DNA of 64,000 bases from positions 1,736,001 to 1,800,000 of the forward strand of contig NZ_CP082322.1 in NCBI RefSeq assembly GCF_019884725.1. The letters are read 5' to 3'. The position numbers were made by a program, and so were the translations under genes. This document shows, piece after piece, positions 49,864 through 58,055 of the stretch; position 1 is the stretch's first letter, and each line of letters opens with the position of its first letter. Under the pieces are notes generated by a model. It saw only the letters and a list, made by a program, of their open reading frames with translations. It was not told the DNA's origin and did not search any database. The DNA comes from Leucobacter tenebrionis. GTDB lineage: Bacteria; Actinomycetota; Actinomycetes; Actinomycetales; Microbacteriaceae.

Positions 49864-51006
49864 GTGAATTCTCGCGCACTCCTGCGCTCCGCAGCTCTGG
49901 TCACCACCGCCCTCCTGCTGGGCGGCACCCTCGCGGCCTGCTCCTCGAACGGCGACGGCGACGACACCGCTTCTGGGAGCGTCGTCGATGCCTCGACCGC
50001 CACCAGCGCCGCCGATCTCGGCGGCTTCGACGCGCTCGTCGAGGCCGCTCAAGCCGAGGGCGAGCTCAACGTGATCGCGCTGCCCGAGGACTGGGCCAAC
50101 TACGGCGCGATCATCGCCGGCTTCGAGGAGGAGTACGGCATCGCGGTCAACTCCGCGTCGCCCGACGCGTCGAGCGCCGAGGAAATCCAGGCCGCCGAGA
50201 ATCTCAAGGGCCAGGACACCGCCCCCGACGTCTTCGACCTCGGCGCGGCCGTCGCGCTCGAGAACACCGACAAGTTCGCGCCTTACAAGGTCGAGACCTG
50301 GGATGACATCCCCGACGAGAACAAGCACCCCGAAGGGCTCTGGGTGAACAACTACTCGGGCGTCATGTCGATCGGCTACGACAGCGACAAGCTGCCCGAG
50401 CCCACCTCGCTCGACGATCTGCTGAGCGACGACTACCGCGGTGCGGTCGCGCTGAACGGCGACCCGACGCAGGCCGGTGCGGCGTTCGCCGCGGTGGGCT
50501 GGATCGCGGCGCTGAACGGCGGCGGCGTCGACGACTTCGGCCCCGGCATCGACTTCGTGGGTCAGCTGCGCGGAGCGGGCAACTTCCTCACCCTCGACCC
50601 CACGCCCGCGACCATCGCGTCGGGCGAGACCCCGGCCGTGTTCGACTGGTCGTTCAACAACGTCGCCGCCGCGGCCGACAAGCCGAGCTGGAAGACCACG
50701 GTCATCCCCGGCGCCGCGTACGTCAGCTTCTACAACGAGGCCATCAATGCCGACGCCCCGCACCCGGCGGCCGCCCGCCTCTGGCAGGAGTGGATCTTCT
50801 CGGACGAGGCGCAGGCCCTGTTCCTCGAGGGGAACGCCGTGCCCGTGCGCGTCGACGCCCTGAAGGCCTCGGGCGCCGCCGATGAGGGTGTCATCGAGGC
50901 AGCGACGTTCGGAACGGAGGGCGACGACTGGATCTCGCCCGACCAGGCGCAGACCGAGTCCGCGAACGAGGTGCTCGCCGAGCGCTGGGCCGCGACGATC
51001 AAGTGA
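49864..51006 (+). CDS. ABC substrate-binding lipoprotein, iron/phosphonate/spermidine type
   Basis: A 380-residue protein from a GTG at 49864 with aaaggga upstream. Signal and lipobox GTLAACSS give a lipid-anchored Cys near residue 25. The mature part is a type 2 binding protein: LVEAAQAEGELNVIALPEDW, then PDVFDLGAAVAL, VNNYSGVMSIGYDSDKLP, and KTTVIPGAAYVSFYNEAIN. The pattern fits the Fe3+/2-aminoethylphosphonate/putrescine family. It starts a four-gene operon with two permeases and an ATPase, with 4-base overlaps. Confidence 0.88.
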   Translation: MNSRALLRSAALVTTALLLGGTLAACSSNGDGDDTASGSVVDASTATSAADLGGFDALVEAAQAEGELNVIALPEDWANYGAIIAGFEEEYGIAVNSASPDASSAEEIQAAENLKGQDTAPDVFDLGAAVALENTDKFAPYKVETWDDIPDENKHPEGLWVNNYSGVMSIGYDSDKLPEPTSLDDLLSDDYRGAVALNGDPTQAGAAFAAVGWIAALNGGGVDDFGPGIDFVGQLRGAGNFLTLDPTPATIASGETPAVFDWSFNNVAAAADKPSWKTTVIPGAAYVSFYNEAINADAPHPAAARLWQEWIFSDEAQALFLEGNAVPVRVDALKASGAADEGVIEAATFGTEGDDWISPDQAQTESANEVLAERWAATIK

Positions 51007-51920
51007 CGGCTCGCGGCGCCTCGCGCCTCCCGGTCGAGCCGGGTCGCGCGGGGCGCCGCTCCGCTTCCCTCATGAAGTCGCGCATCCTCCCGGCACTCGG
51101 GCTCGCCCCGTTTGCGGCCTACGTGCTGCTGTTCCTCGCCGTGCCCACGCTGCTCGCCATCGGCAGCGGGTTCTTCGACGACGAGGGGTTCACCCTCGAC
51201 AACCTGGGCGCGCTGCTCGCCCCCGCCACGCTCGAGGCGTTCGGCGCCAGCGTCTGGGTGAGCGCCCTCACCGCCGCCATCGGCGCGGTGGTGGGAGCGG
51301 TGCTCTGCTGGGCCCTCGCGGCTCTGCCCGAGACGGGGCCGCTGCGCCGGGTCGTCGACTCGGCCAGCTCCGTGCTGGCGCAGTTCGGCGGTGTCATGCT
51401 CGCCTTCGCGTTCATCGCGACCATCGGCATCCAAGGCATCGTCACGGTGGTGCTGCGCGAGCGGGGCGGGGTCGACATCTATTCGGGCGGCGTCTGGCTC
51501 TACGAGCTGCCCGGCCTCATCCTGCCCTATCTCTACTTCCAGGTGCCCCTCATGGTCATCACCTTCCTGCCCGCCGTCAGCGCGCTGCGGCCGGGCTGGG
51601 CAGAGGCGGTCGCCACGCTGGGCGGGTCGAGCGGCGCGTACTGGCTGCGGGTCGGCCTGCCGATGCTCGCGCCCGCGTTCCTCGGCTCGCTGCTGCTGCT
51701 GTTCGCCAACGCGTTCTCGTCGTACGCGACCGCGGCGGCGCTCATCAGCCAGGGCTCGCAGATCGTGCCGCTGCAGATCCGCGCCGCCCTCATCGGCGAG
51801 ACCGGCGGCAGCAGCGCGAGCTCGGCGGGCGCCCTCGCGCTCGGCATGATCGTCGTGATGACCGCGGTGATGCTCGTCTACGGGCGGCTCATGGCGCGCG
51901 CCGCGAGGTGGCAGCGATGA
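51003..51920 (+). CDS. ABC permease (1), spermidine/phosphonate type
   Basis: A 305-residue protein with six hydrophobic helices. Its GTG at 51003 overlaps the binding-protein stop (GTGA). The EAA loop is WAEAVATLGGSSGAYWLRVGLP. It pairs with the permease at 51917. Confidence 0.9.
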   Translation: MTARGASRLPVEPGRAGRRSASLMKSRILPALGLAPFAAYVLLFLAVPTLLAIGSGFFDDEGFTLDNLGALLAPATLEAFGASVWVSALTAAIGAVVGAVLCWALAALPETGPLRRVVDSASSVLAQFGGVMLAFAFIATIGIQGIVTVVLRERGGVDIYSGGVWLYELPGLILPYLYFQVPLMVITFLPAVSALRPGWAEAVATLGGSSGAYWLRVGLPMLAPAFLGSLLLLFANAFSSYATAAALISQGSQIVPLQIRAALIGETGGSSASSAGALALGMIVVMTAVMLVYGRLMARAARWQR

Positions 51921-52807
51921 GCGCGCGAGTGACCGGGCGCCCCTCGCCCGTCGCCGCCCGCATCGTCGTCGCGGTCGTCGGCGGCCTCTTCCTGATCCCG
52001 CTGGTCGCCATGCTCGAGTTCACACTGCGGCAGACCGCCGGCGGCTACGGCCTCGAGCACTGGGCGGCGCTGTTCGATCCCGAGAACGCGCGCAGGTACC
52101 GCACGCTGTTCCAGGGCATCGGCAACTCCTTCGCGCTCGCGGCCATCGCACTCGCGATCGTGCTCGTGCTGTTCTTCCCCACGATCGTGCTGGTGCACCT
52201 GCGCTTCCCGCGCCTCGAGCGCGGGCTCGACCTGCTCACCGTGCTGCCGATCGCGATCCCCGCGATCGTGCTCGTGGTGGGCTTCGCACCCGTCTACCGG
52301 GTGATCGGGCAGCTGTTCGGGTCGGGGGCCTGGACGCTCGGACTCGCCTACGGCGTGCTCGTGCTGCCGTTCGCGTACCGCGCCATCGTGGCCGATCTGC
52401 AGGGCATGGACGCCCGCACCCGCGCCGAGGCCGCCCGGTCGCTCGGCGCGGGCTGGGGCACCGTGCTCGTGCGGGTCATCGCGCCGGGCGTGCGGCGAGG
52501 CCTGCTCGCCGCCTCGCTGCTTACCATCGCGATCGTGCTCGGCGAGTTCACCGTCTCGTCGCTGCTCAACCGCACGACCCTGCAGGTCGCGCTGCTGCAG
52601 GTGTCGAAGTCCGACCCGTTCGCGGCCGTCATCGTCTCGCTGCTCTCGCTCATCGGCGCCTTCGCCGTGCTGCTCGCGGTGAGCAGCACCGGATCGGCGA
52701 AGCGGCGAGGCGCGCGACGCGTCGGCGGCCCCGTCGCGGGCGCGCTCGCCGCACCCGGCGCCCCGGCCGCGCCCGCCCCCGTTTCCGCCACCGCCAAGGA
52801 GTCCTGA
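51917..52807 (+). CDS. ABC permease (2), spermidine/phosphonate type
   Basis: A 296-residue permease starting at the ATG that overlaps the previous stop (ATGA). EAA loop: RAEAARSLGAGWGTVLVRVIAP. The C-terminus is an alanine/proline-rich tail. It forms the channel with the first permease. Confidence 0.9.
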   Translation: MSARVTGRPSPVAARIVVAVVGGLFLIPLVAMLEFTLRQTAGGYGLEHWAALFDPENARRYRTLFQGIGNSFALAAIALAIVLVLFFPTIVLVHLRFPRLERGLDLLTVLPIAIPAIVLVVGFAPVYRVIGQLFGSGAWTLGLAYGVLVLPFAYRAIVADLQGMDARTRAEAARSLGAGWGTVLVRVIAPGVRRGLLAASLLTIAIVLGEFTVSSLLNRTTLQVALLQVSKSDPFAAVIVSLLSLIGAFAVLLAVSSTGSAKRRGARRVGGPVAGALAAPGAPAAPAPVSATAKES

Positions 52808-52808
52808 C

Positions 52809-53879
52809 GTGTCCACCGATCCCTCGACCACCGGTTCCTCGGTCCGCCTGGAGCGGGTCGCCAAGTCCTACGGCTCCACCACGGTGCTGCACGGCGTCGA
52901 CCTCGAGCTCGCCCCCGGAGAGCTGATCTGCCTGCTCGGCCCCTCGGGCTGCGGCAAGACGACCGCGCTGCGCTGCATCGCCGGGCTCGAGCCCGTCTCG
53001 GGCGGCCGCGTGCTCATCGGCGGCGACGACGTCACGGGGGTGCCAGTGAACCGCCGCGACATCGGCATGGTCTTCCAGCAGTACTCGCTCTTCCCCCACC
53101 TCACGGTGGCGCGCAACGTCGAGTTCGGCCTCGAGATGCGGCGCGTGCCGAGGGCCGAGCGGGCGGCGCGCAGCGCCGACATGCTCGACATCGTGGGCCT
53201 CTCGCACCTCGCCGAGCGCTTTCCGCACGAGCTGTCGGGCGGCCAGCAGCAGCGCGTGGCGCTCGCCCGCGCCCTCGTCACCCGGCCGCGAGCCCTGCTG
53301 CTCGACGAGCCGCTCTCGGCGCTCGACGCCAAGGTGCGCGTACGGCTGCGCGAGCAGATCCGGCTCATCCAGACCGAGCTCGGCATCACGACCGTGTTCG
53401 TCACCCACGATCAGGAGGAGGCGCTCGCCGTCTCGGACCGGGTCGCCGTGATGGAGGGCGGCCGGATCGCGCAGCTCGGCACGCCCGAAGAGCTCTACCG
53501 CCGCCCCGCGTCGCCCTTCGTGGCCGACTTCGTGGGGCTCTCGAACCGGGTCGACGGCCGACTCGAGGGCGATCGGGTAATCGTGCGCGGCGCCGAACTC
53601 CCCGTCGTGGCGCCGCCCGCGACCGGCGGCGCCGAGGTTCGGGTCTACGTGCGCCCGGAGCACGTGCGGCTCGGGGCCGGCTCCCAGCGGGGCGCGGGGC
53701 AGCTCGACGCAGTGGTGGTGTCGAGCGGATTCCTCGGGCCGATCCGACGCACCATCGTGCAGTTCGCAGATGGCGACACGCTCGCGGTGCAGCACAGCGC
53801 CGAGGCGGCCTACGGGGCGGGCGACCGCGTGCGGGTGTCGTTCGCCGCGGAGCCCGTGACGGTGGCGCCGCGGAGCTGA
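52809..53879 (+). CDS. ABC ATPase, PotA/FbpC type
   Basis: A 356-residue ATPase from a GTG at 52809, one base after the permease stop. Walker A GPSGCGKTTALRCIAG, Q-loop VFQQYSLFPH, signature LSGGQQQRVALARALV and Walker B LLLDEPLSALD are intact. The C-terminal TOBE domain (VYVRPEHVRLG) is typical of importers for spermidine, iron or phosphonate. It energises the two permeases. A hairpin follows its stop. Confidence 0.93.
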   Translation: MSTDPSTTGSSVRLERVAKSYGSTTVLHGVDLELAPGELICLLGPSGCGKTTALRCIAGLEPVSGGRVLIGGDDVTGVPVNRRDIGMVFQQYSLFPHLTVARNVEFGLEMRRVPRAERAARSADMLDIVGLSHLAERFPHELSGGQQQRVALARALVTRPRALLLDEPLSALDAKVRVRLREQIRLIQTELGITTVFVTHDQEEALAVSDRVAVMEGGRIAQLGTPEELYRRPASPFVADFVGLSNRVDGRLEGDRVIVRGAELPVVAPPATGGAEVRVYVRPEHVRLGAGSQRGAGQLDAVVVSSGFLGPIRRTIVQFADGDTLAVQHSAEAAYGAGDRVRVSFAAEPVTVAPRS

Positions 53880-53899
53880 TCGACGCGCCGCGCGCCCGC

Positions 53900-53965
53900 G
53901 GTGAGGGATCCGGCTCCGGTGCGGCCTCGGAACGCCGCGGTCGCACCGGAGTCGGAGCCCTCACC
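53900..53965. terminator. 24-base imperfect hairpin between convergent genes
   Basis: Arms 53900-53923 and 53942-53965 match at 22 of 24 positions (ggtgaggg ... ccggtgcg). The right arm covers the tadA stop codon. It should end transcription of both the ABC operon and tadA. Confidence 0.7.
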
Positions 53966-54434
53966 GACGCTGCTCGAAGAACTCTCGCAGCAGCGCGGTG
54001 CTCTGCTCGGCGCGCACCCCGGACACCACCTCGGGCACCGGGTGCGGCAGGCGGCCGTCGCGCAGCAGGTCGTAGACGCTGCCCGCGGCCCCGGCCTTCT
54101 CGTCCCACGCGCCGAACACGACCCGCGGCAGGCGCGCGGCGAGGATCGCCCCCGCGCACATCGCGCACGGCTCCAGGGTGACCACGAGCGTGCAGTCGTC
54201 GAGCACCCGGTCGCCGAGGGCCCGCGCCGCCTCGCGGATGGCGATGACCTCGGCGTGGCCCGTCGGATCCGGATCGCCCTCGCGCGCGTTGCGGCCCGTG
54301 CCGAGCAGCGAGCCCTGCGGCCCCAGCAGCACCGCGCCCACGGGGATCTCCCCCTCACCAGCGGCGCGGCGCGCCTCCGCGAGCGCGAGGTCCATCGCGG
54401 CGAGGTCGCCTGGCGATGGAGGGAAGGGGGGCAC
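53961..54434 (-). CDS. tadA: tRNA adenosine(34) deaminase
   Basis: A 157-residue cytidine-deaminase-fold enzyme from a GTG at 54434. Zinc motifs are GHAEVIAIREA (His and catalytic Glu) and EPCAMCAGAIL (two Cys). It converts the wobble adenosine of tRNA-Arg(ACG) to inosine. The length and the TGHAEV-x-PCAMC spacing are those of TadA rather than guanine deaminase. It is divergent from upp (17 bases apart), the usual actinobacterial arrangement. Confidence 0.93.
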   Translation of the reverse strand: MPPFPPSPGDLAAMDLALAEARRAAGEGEIPVGAVLLGPQGSLLGTGRNAREGDPDPTGHAEVIAIREAARALGDRVLDDCTLVVTLEPCAMCAGAILAARLPRVVFGAWDEKAGAAGSVYDLLRDGRLPHPVPEVVSGVRAEQSTALLREFFEQRR

Positions 54435-54451
54435 GGCAATAGGATAGGCGC

Positions 54452-55090
54452 ATGCGAGTCTTCGTTGCGGATCATCCGCTGATCACCCACAAGCTGACGG
54501 TGCTGCGCGACGAGAACACGCCGCAGCCCACGTTCCGGCTGCTCATCGAGGAGCTCATGACGCTGCTCGCCTACGAGGCCACCCGCGAGGTGCGCGTCGA
54601 GCCGCACGGGATCGTCACGCCCGTCTCCCCCACCACCGGGGTGCGCCTCAGCGAGCCGCTGCCGCTCATCGTGCCGATCCTGCGGGCCGGTCTCGGCATG
54701 CTCGAGGGCATGGTGAAGCTCGTGCCCACCGCCGAGGTGGGTTTCCTCGGCATGGTGCGCGACGAGCAGACGCTCGAGCCCACCACCTACGCCGAGCGTC
54801 TGCCCGACTCGCTCGCGGGTCGCCAGTGCTTCGTGCTCGACCCCATGCTCGCGACCGGCGGGTCGCTCGCCGCGGCCATCGAGTTCCTGTTCGCGCGAGG
54901 CGCTGACGACGTCACCGCGATCTGCGTGCTCGGCACCCCCGAGGGCGTCGAGGTGATCCGCAAGGCCGCCGGCGACCGCAAGGTGACCCTCGTGCTGGGC
55001 GCGCTCGACGAGGGGCTCAACGAGCAGGCGTACATCGTGCCGGGCCTCGGCGACGCGGGCGACCGCCTGTACGGCACCGTCGACCGCTGA
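54452..55090 (+). CDS. upp: uracil phosphoribosyltransferase
   Basis: A 212-residue salvage enzyme. [14 protein letters not shown] is the family motif, [18 protein letters not shown] the PRPP-binding loop, and [16 protein letters not shown] the uracil-binding C-terminus. It makes UMP from uracil and PRPP. Length and motifs are complete. It shares a 17-base divergent region with tadA. Confidence 0.96.
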   Translation: MRVFVADHPLITHKLTVLRDENTPQPTFRLLIEELMTLLAYEATREVRVEPHGIVTPVSPTTGVRLSEPLPLIVPILRAGLGMLEGMVKLVPTAEVGFLGMVRDEQTLEPTTYAERLPDSLAGRQCFVLDPMLATGGSLAAAIEFLFARGADDVTAICVLGTPEGVEVIRKAAGDRKVTLVLGALDEGLNEQAYIVPGLGDAGDRLYGTVDR

Positions 55091-55107
55091 AGCGGCCGAT
55101 CCGCCGC

Positions 55108-55137
55108 TTGACACGGCCCGCAATGCTTTGCTTAACT
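55108..55137 (+). promoter_or_regulatory. candidate promoter of the leader ORF
   Basis: ttgaca (55108-55113) is followed after 18 bases by ttaact (55132-55137). The leader ATG at 55145 would be at or within a few bases of the transcription start. Confidence 0.5.
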
Positions 55138-55144
55138 GTGCGTT

Positions 55145-55249
55145 ATGCATGAGACCATTCGCACCCAGTCCGCCTTCGAGGTGAACTTTGGGCAGACCGG
55201 CATGATGATGGCCGGTCACGGTGTCATGCGCTGTCGAATGTGCATGTGA
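55145..55249 (+). CDS. 34-residue leader peptide candidate with Cys/Met-rich end
   Basis: A short frame, ATG at 55145 to TGA at 55249, reads MHETIRTQSAFEVNFGQTGM, then MMAGHGVMRCRMCM and stop. Seven of the 34 residues are Met after the start and two are Cys; the last seven are MRCRMCM. It follows a good promoter-like pair at a near-leaderless distance and precedes the winged-helix regulator gene by 217 bases. Codon use is normal. A translated leader or attenuator that senses sulfur amino acid charging is a possible role; alternatively it is a small functional protein. Not proven. Confidence 0.5.
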   Translation: MHETIRTQSAFEVNFGQTGMMMAGHGVMRCRMCM

Positions 55250-55466
55250 ACGACTTCTGAACCTCGTTCGCCCCGTCGAGTCCGCAGACTCGTCACCCGC
55301 GTGAATCGCTGAGCGCCGTCGATCCCGGATCCGCAGCTCGATTCGCACCCCGCGAGCACCGTGCCCCTTCCCGGCCCGGCTCGCAGCATCGCACCCGCGG
55401 CTCTGACCGCACCCGCCGCAGTACCCGCTTCCGGTACGCGGCACGACAGCTTCGAAGGACATCATC
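55250..55466. other. 217-base interval between leader ORF and winged-helix gene
   Basis: No further gene-like frame is evident on either strand. Part is C-rich and low in purines (55350-55450). A ribosome-binding site is weak (gaaggaca at 55454-55461). Together with the leader ORF the gene-poor region between upp and the regulator is 376 bases. Confidence 0.6.
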
Positions 55467-56183
55467 ATGAACGCCACCACCGCACAGGCCCCCCGCTCCG
55501 CCCAGACCCTCCGCTCGGTCCGCCCCGACCTCGCCGCCGATCTGCCCGCGCAGGCGGCACCCGAGCGCAACGTGCCCGAGGGCACCGAGGTGCGAGGCTT
55601 CGCCCTCTACGTCGGACTCGCCGACGACAAGATCGCCGACGGCGACCCCCGACTCGGCGAGATCGTCACCCGCATCAAGCAGCTCGTCGCCCAGCTGTCA
55701 CCCGCTGCCGAGACATACGCTGCTGTGGCGCTCGCCCCCGAGGGCACCGGCGGCCGCGACGTCGACGTGGTGCGCCTCGCCCTCGGCGATCCCGCCGCGC
55801 ACGCGCGCCAGAAGCAGCACGAGGCCGAAACCGAGGATCGCGTCGCCGGCGGCGTCGTGCTCGATCTCTCCCGCAAGCGCGTGCTGCTCGACAATGTTGC
55901 GGCGGCGCTCACGTTCCGCGAGTTCGAACTGCTGCAGTACCTCGTACTGCGCGAGGGCCGCACCATCAGCCGCGAGGAGCTCATCACCGGCCTGTGGGGC
56001 GATGCGCCCGCCGACGAGGTGCCGAGCGAGCGCACCATCGACGTGCACGTGCGGCGACTGCGCGTGAAGCTCGCCCAGTACCAGGACATCGTGCGCACCG
56101 TGCGCGGCACGGGCTACCGCTTCGACCGGCACGCCGACGTCTCGATCCTGCACACCGCGGCCCCGAGCCCCGATGTGTTCTGA
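55467..56183 (+). CDS. OmpR/PhoB-type winged-helix DNA-binding protein without receiver
   Basis: A 238-residue protein. The C-terminal half (about 130-225) is a Trans_reg_C winged helix: LTFREFELLQYLVLREGRTI, SREELITGLWG, RTIDVHVRRLRVKLAQ and VRTVRGTGYRF. The N-terminal 120 residues lack the Asp-Thr-Lys phosphorylation site of receiver domains; instead there is a conserved-looking ALYVGLADDKIADGDPRLGE block. Such proteins are widespread in Microbacteriaceae and of unknown signal. It is preceded by the Cys/Met leader ORF, possibly its control element. Confidence 0.85.
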   Translation: MNATTAQAPRSAQTLRSVRPDLAADLPAQAAPERNVPEGTEVRGFALYVGLADDKIADGDPRLGEIVTRIKQLVAQLSPAAETYAAVALAPEGTGGRDVDVVRLALGDPAAHARQKQHEAETEDRVAGGVVLDLSRKRVLLDNVAAALTFREFELLQYLVLREGRTISREELITGLWGDAPADEVPSERTIDVHVRRLRVKLAQYQDIVRTVRGTGYRFDRHADVSILHTAAPSPDVF

Positions 56184-56308
56184 GAGTCACCTGCGCACCG
56201 AGCAGATCGACGACGAGCGGATCGGTAAACCGAGACGTCCGTAGCTTCCGGCGGGCCCCGGCCTGCGGTAACGTCGTTTTCACACGAAGTTTCGAAGGAG
56301 ACACCGAT

Positions 56309-56947
56309 ATGTCAACGCTTCCTCCCGAAGGCCAGGGCGAACAGCCGACCGGCGGCCAGCCCACCAGCATCCCGCCGACCGGCGCTCCGAACGAGCCGCC
56401 CGCAGCCCCCACGGCTCCTGAGAATCCTGATCCCCAGACTCCGCCCGCGCAGCCTCAGTACGACGCCCCGCAGCCCCCGCCTCAGTACGCTCCTCCGGTG
56501 GCCCCCGAGTACCAGGCGCCTCCGCAGCAGCCGGGTTACCAGCCTCCGGCGGGCGGCCAGGTGCCTCCGGGGGGCTATCAGCAGGCCGGGTACCAGCAGC
56601 CCGTCGCCGATCCCGTGAGCAACATCACGCTGAACTACTGGCTGTCGGTGTTCTTCGTCTGGGTGCCCGCGCTGATCTTCTACCTCATCGAGAAGGACAA
56701 GGGCAATCCGCAGTCGTACGCCTTCCACCGCGACAACCTCAACTTCTCGCTGGTGCGGACGGGCCTCTACGTGATCATCGTCATCGCAGGTTTCATCCCC
56801 TACCTGAACCTGATCCTGGTGCCGCTCATCTGGATCGCCCAGATCGTCACCTTCATCTTCCACATCATCGCTGCGGCGAAGGCCCCCGAGGCGTACCGCC
56901 GCGGCGAGCAGCCCGGATTCATCTTCAACATCCCGTTCGTCAAGTAA
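56309..56947 (+). CDS. DUF4870 membrane protein with Pro/Gln-rich N-terminus
   Basis: A 212-residue protein from the ATG at 56309 (gaaggag nine bases before). Residues 1-100 are a disordered region of P, Q, A, G and Y repeats (QYAPP, GYQ-type). Residues 110-205 carry three hydrophobic helices and the DUF4870 pattern (YAFHRDNLNFSLVRTGLYVI; LILVPLIWIAQIVTFIFHI; IFNIPFVK). The function is unknown. Its 3' end overlaps the end of the convergent TIGR02611 gene by eight bases. Confidence 0.88.
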   Translation: MSTLPPEGQGEQPTGGQPTSIPPTGAPNEPPAAPTAPENPDPQTPPAQPQYDAPQPPPQYAPPVAPEYQAPPQQPGYQPPAGGQVPPGGYQQAGYQQPVADPVSNITLNYWLSVFFVWVPALIFYLIEKDKGNPQSYAFHRDNLNFSLVRTGLYVIIVIAGFIPYLNLILVPLIWIAQIVTFIFHIIAAAKAPEAYRRGEQPGFIFNIPFVK

Positions 56948-57329
56948 GCGGTGACGCCCCGGAGGGCGGTTCGTCGGATTCGCCGGCTTCGGCCTTGCGA
57001 GCCCGACGCGCCGCCCTCCACATGTTCCAGCGCTCCCAGAATCGGGCGAGCACCTTCCGCAGCCACCCGAGCAGGCGGCGCGCCCAGTGGTACTCGGTGC
57101 CCAGGATCGTGAGCCCGATGAAGACGATGAGCCAGCCCGGACCGGGTAGGGGAACGAGGATCAGCCCGACGATCACCACGAGCACGCCCAGCACGGTGAC
57201 GACGACCTTGTAGGTCGTGTTCAGCCAGGGGCGTCGACGGATCGCAGCGCGCCAGCGCTCCATGAAGCGTCCGAAGCGCTTGCTCAGTCGATGGACGCGC
57301 TCCGCATCGCCGGCGTAGGGGTCGGACAT
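56940..57329 (-). CDS. TIGR02611-family small membrane protein (PGPGW)
   Basis: A 129-residue protein from the ATG at 57329. Two adjacent hydrophobic helices include VPLPGPGWLIVFIGLTILG, with the PGPGW motif of the TIGR02611 actinobacterial family, followed by a basic C-terminal part (LRKVLARFWERWNMWRAARRA). It is presumably an inner-membrane protein; the role is unknown. Confidence 0.9.
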   Translation of the reverse strand: MSDPYAGDAERVHRLSKRFGRFMERWRAAIRRRPWLNTTYKVVVTVLGVLVVIVGLILVPLPGPGWLIVFIGLTILGTEYHWARRLLGWLRKVLARFWERWNMWRAARRARKAEAGESDEPPSGASPLT

Positions 57330-57451
57330 ACCGAGAGAATACGGGTTCGGGCTGGCATTCGGCTTGAGAGGTCGCGTCTCGCACCTCCGAATCCGCCGCG
57401 AGTCGCCCCGAGTGACCCCGTCCACCAGCGGCGCGGCGGTACTGTCGGAGC

Positions 57452-57880
57452 ATGAACTGCCCCAGTGACGGAACCACCCTGCTCATGAGCGAGCGCCAGG
57501 GCATCGAGATCGACTACTGCCCGCAGTGCCGGGGAGTCTGGCTCGACCGCGGTGAGCTCGACAAGATCCTCGAACGCGCACACGCCGAGGCTGACGCGAT
57601 CCCATCATCGCAGGCACCGTCCTCGGTTGCCCCTCCCACGGAGGCGCCGCAGCAGCCGACCTATCCGCAGCCTGCGCAGCCCCCGGCCTACCCGCAGGCC
57701 GCGCCCAGGTACGACGAGCCGCGGTACGACGAGCCGCGGTACGAGGATCGCCGCCATGACGGCCCGCGCGATCCCTACTACGGCGACCGCGGCTACGACA
57801 ACCGCGGCTACGACCGCCGCCGCGATCCCCGAGCGCGCAAGAAGAGGCCCTTCGACTTCCTCGACGATCTCTTCGACTGA
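57452..57880 (+). CDS. TFIIB-type zinc-ribbon protein with low-complexity tail
   Basis: A 142-residue protein. MNCPSDGTTLLMSERQGIEI and YCPQCRGVWLDRGEL form the zf-TFIIB ribbon with cysteines 3, 23 and 26 (the first knuckle is CPSDG, having one Cys only). After residue 50 a P/Q/A stretch and tandem RYDEP units (PRYDEPRYDEPRYEDRR), then a D/R/G/Y-rich part and FDFLDDLFD at the end, as in related actinobacterial proteins. Nucleic-acid or protein binding is possible; the role is unknown. Confidence 0.85.
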   Translation: MNCPSDGTTLLMSERQGIEIDYCPQCRGVWLDRGELDKILERAHAEADAIPSSQAPSSVAPPTEAPQQPTYPQPAQPPAYPQAAPRYDEPRYDEPRYEDRRHDGPRDPYYGDRGYDNRGYDRRRDPRARKKRPFDFLDDLFD

Positions 57881-57899
57881 GCGCGGGCTCGCGCCGCCG

Positions 57900-57976
57900 C
57901 CCAGGGAGGAGATCGCGTTTCGGACGGGTGGGTTCCAGGGCGGATCCACCGCCTGAAACGCGATCTCCTCCCTGGG
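57900..57976. terminator. 22-bp perfect hairpin arms between convergent genes
   Basis: cccagggaggagatcgcgtttc has its perfect complement at 57955-57976, with a 33-base interior that itself holds ggtgg/ccacc. It lies 20 bases after the zinc-ribbon stop and 80 bases before the M20 gene's end. Confidence 0.75.
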
Positions 57977-58020
57977 AGCGGGCCCAGATGGGACTGCAAG
58001 GCCGGAGCAGGCAGGCAGGG

Positions 58021-58051
58021 CTAGCAGAGCAAGCAGGACTAGCAGAGCAAG
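58021..58051. repeat. short tandem repeat, 18-base period
   Basis: ctagcagagcaag occurs at 58021-58033 and 58039-58051, within a run of agcag/caggc units (58007-58055). It is non-coding and abuts the stop of the M20 gene. Confidence 0.75.
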
Positions 58052-58055
58052 ACTG

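Noticed and set aside
58007-58055. Tandem agcag/caggc tract as a protein-coding repeat
   Set aside because: It is located between stop codons of convergent genes, and no frame through it is long or has codon bias.
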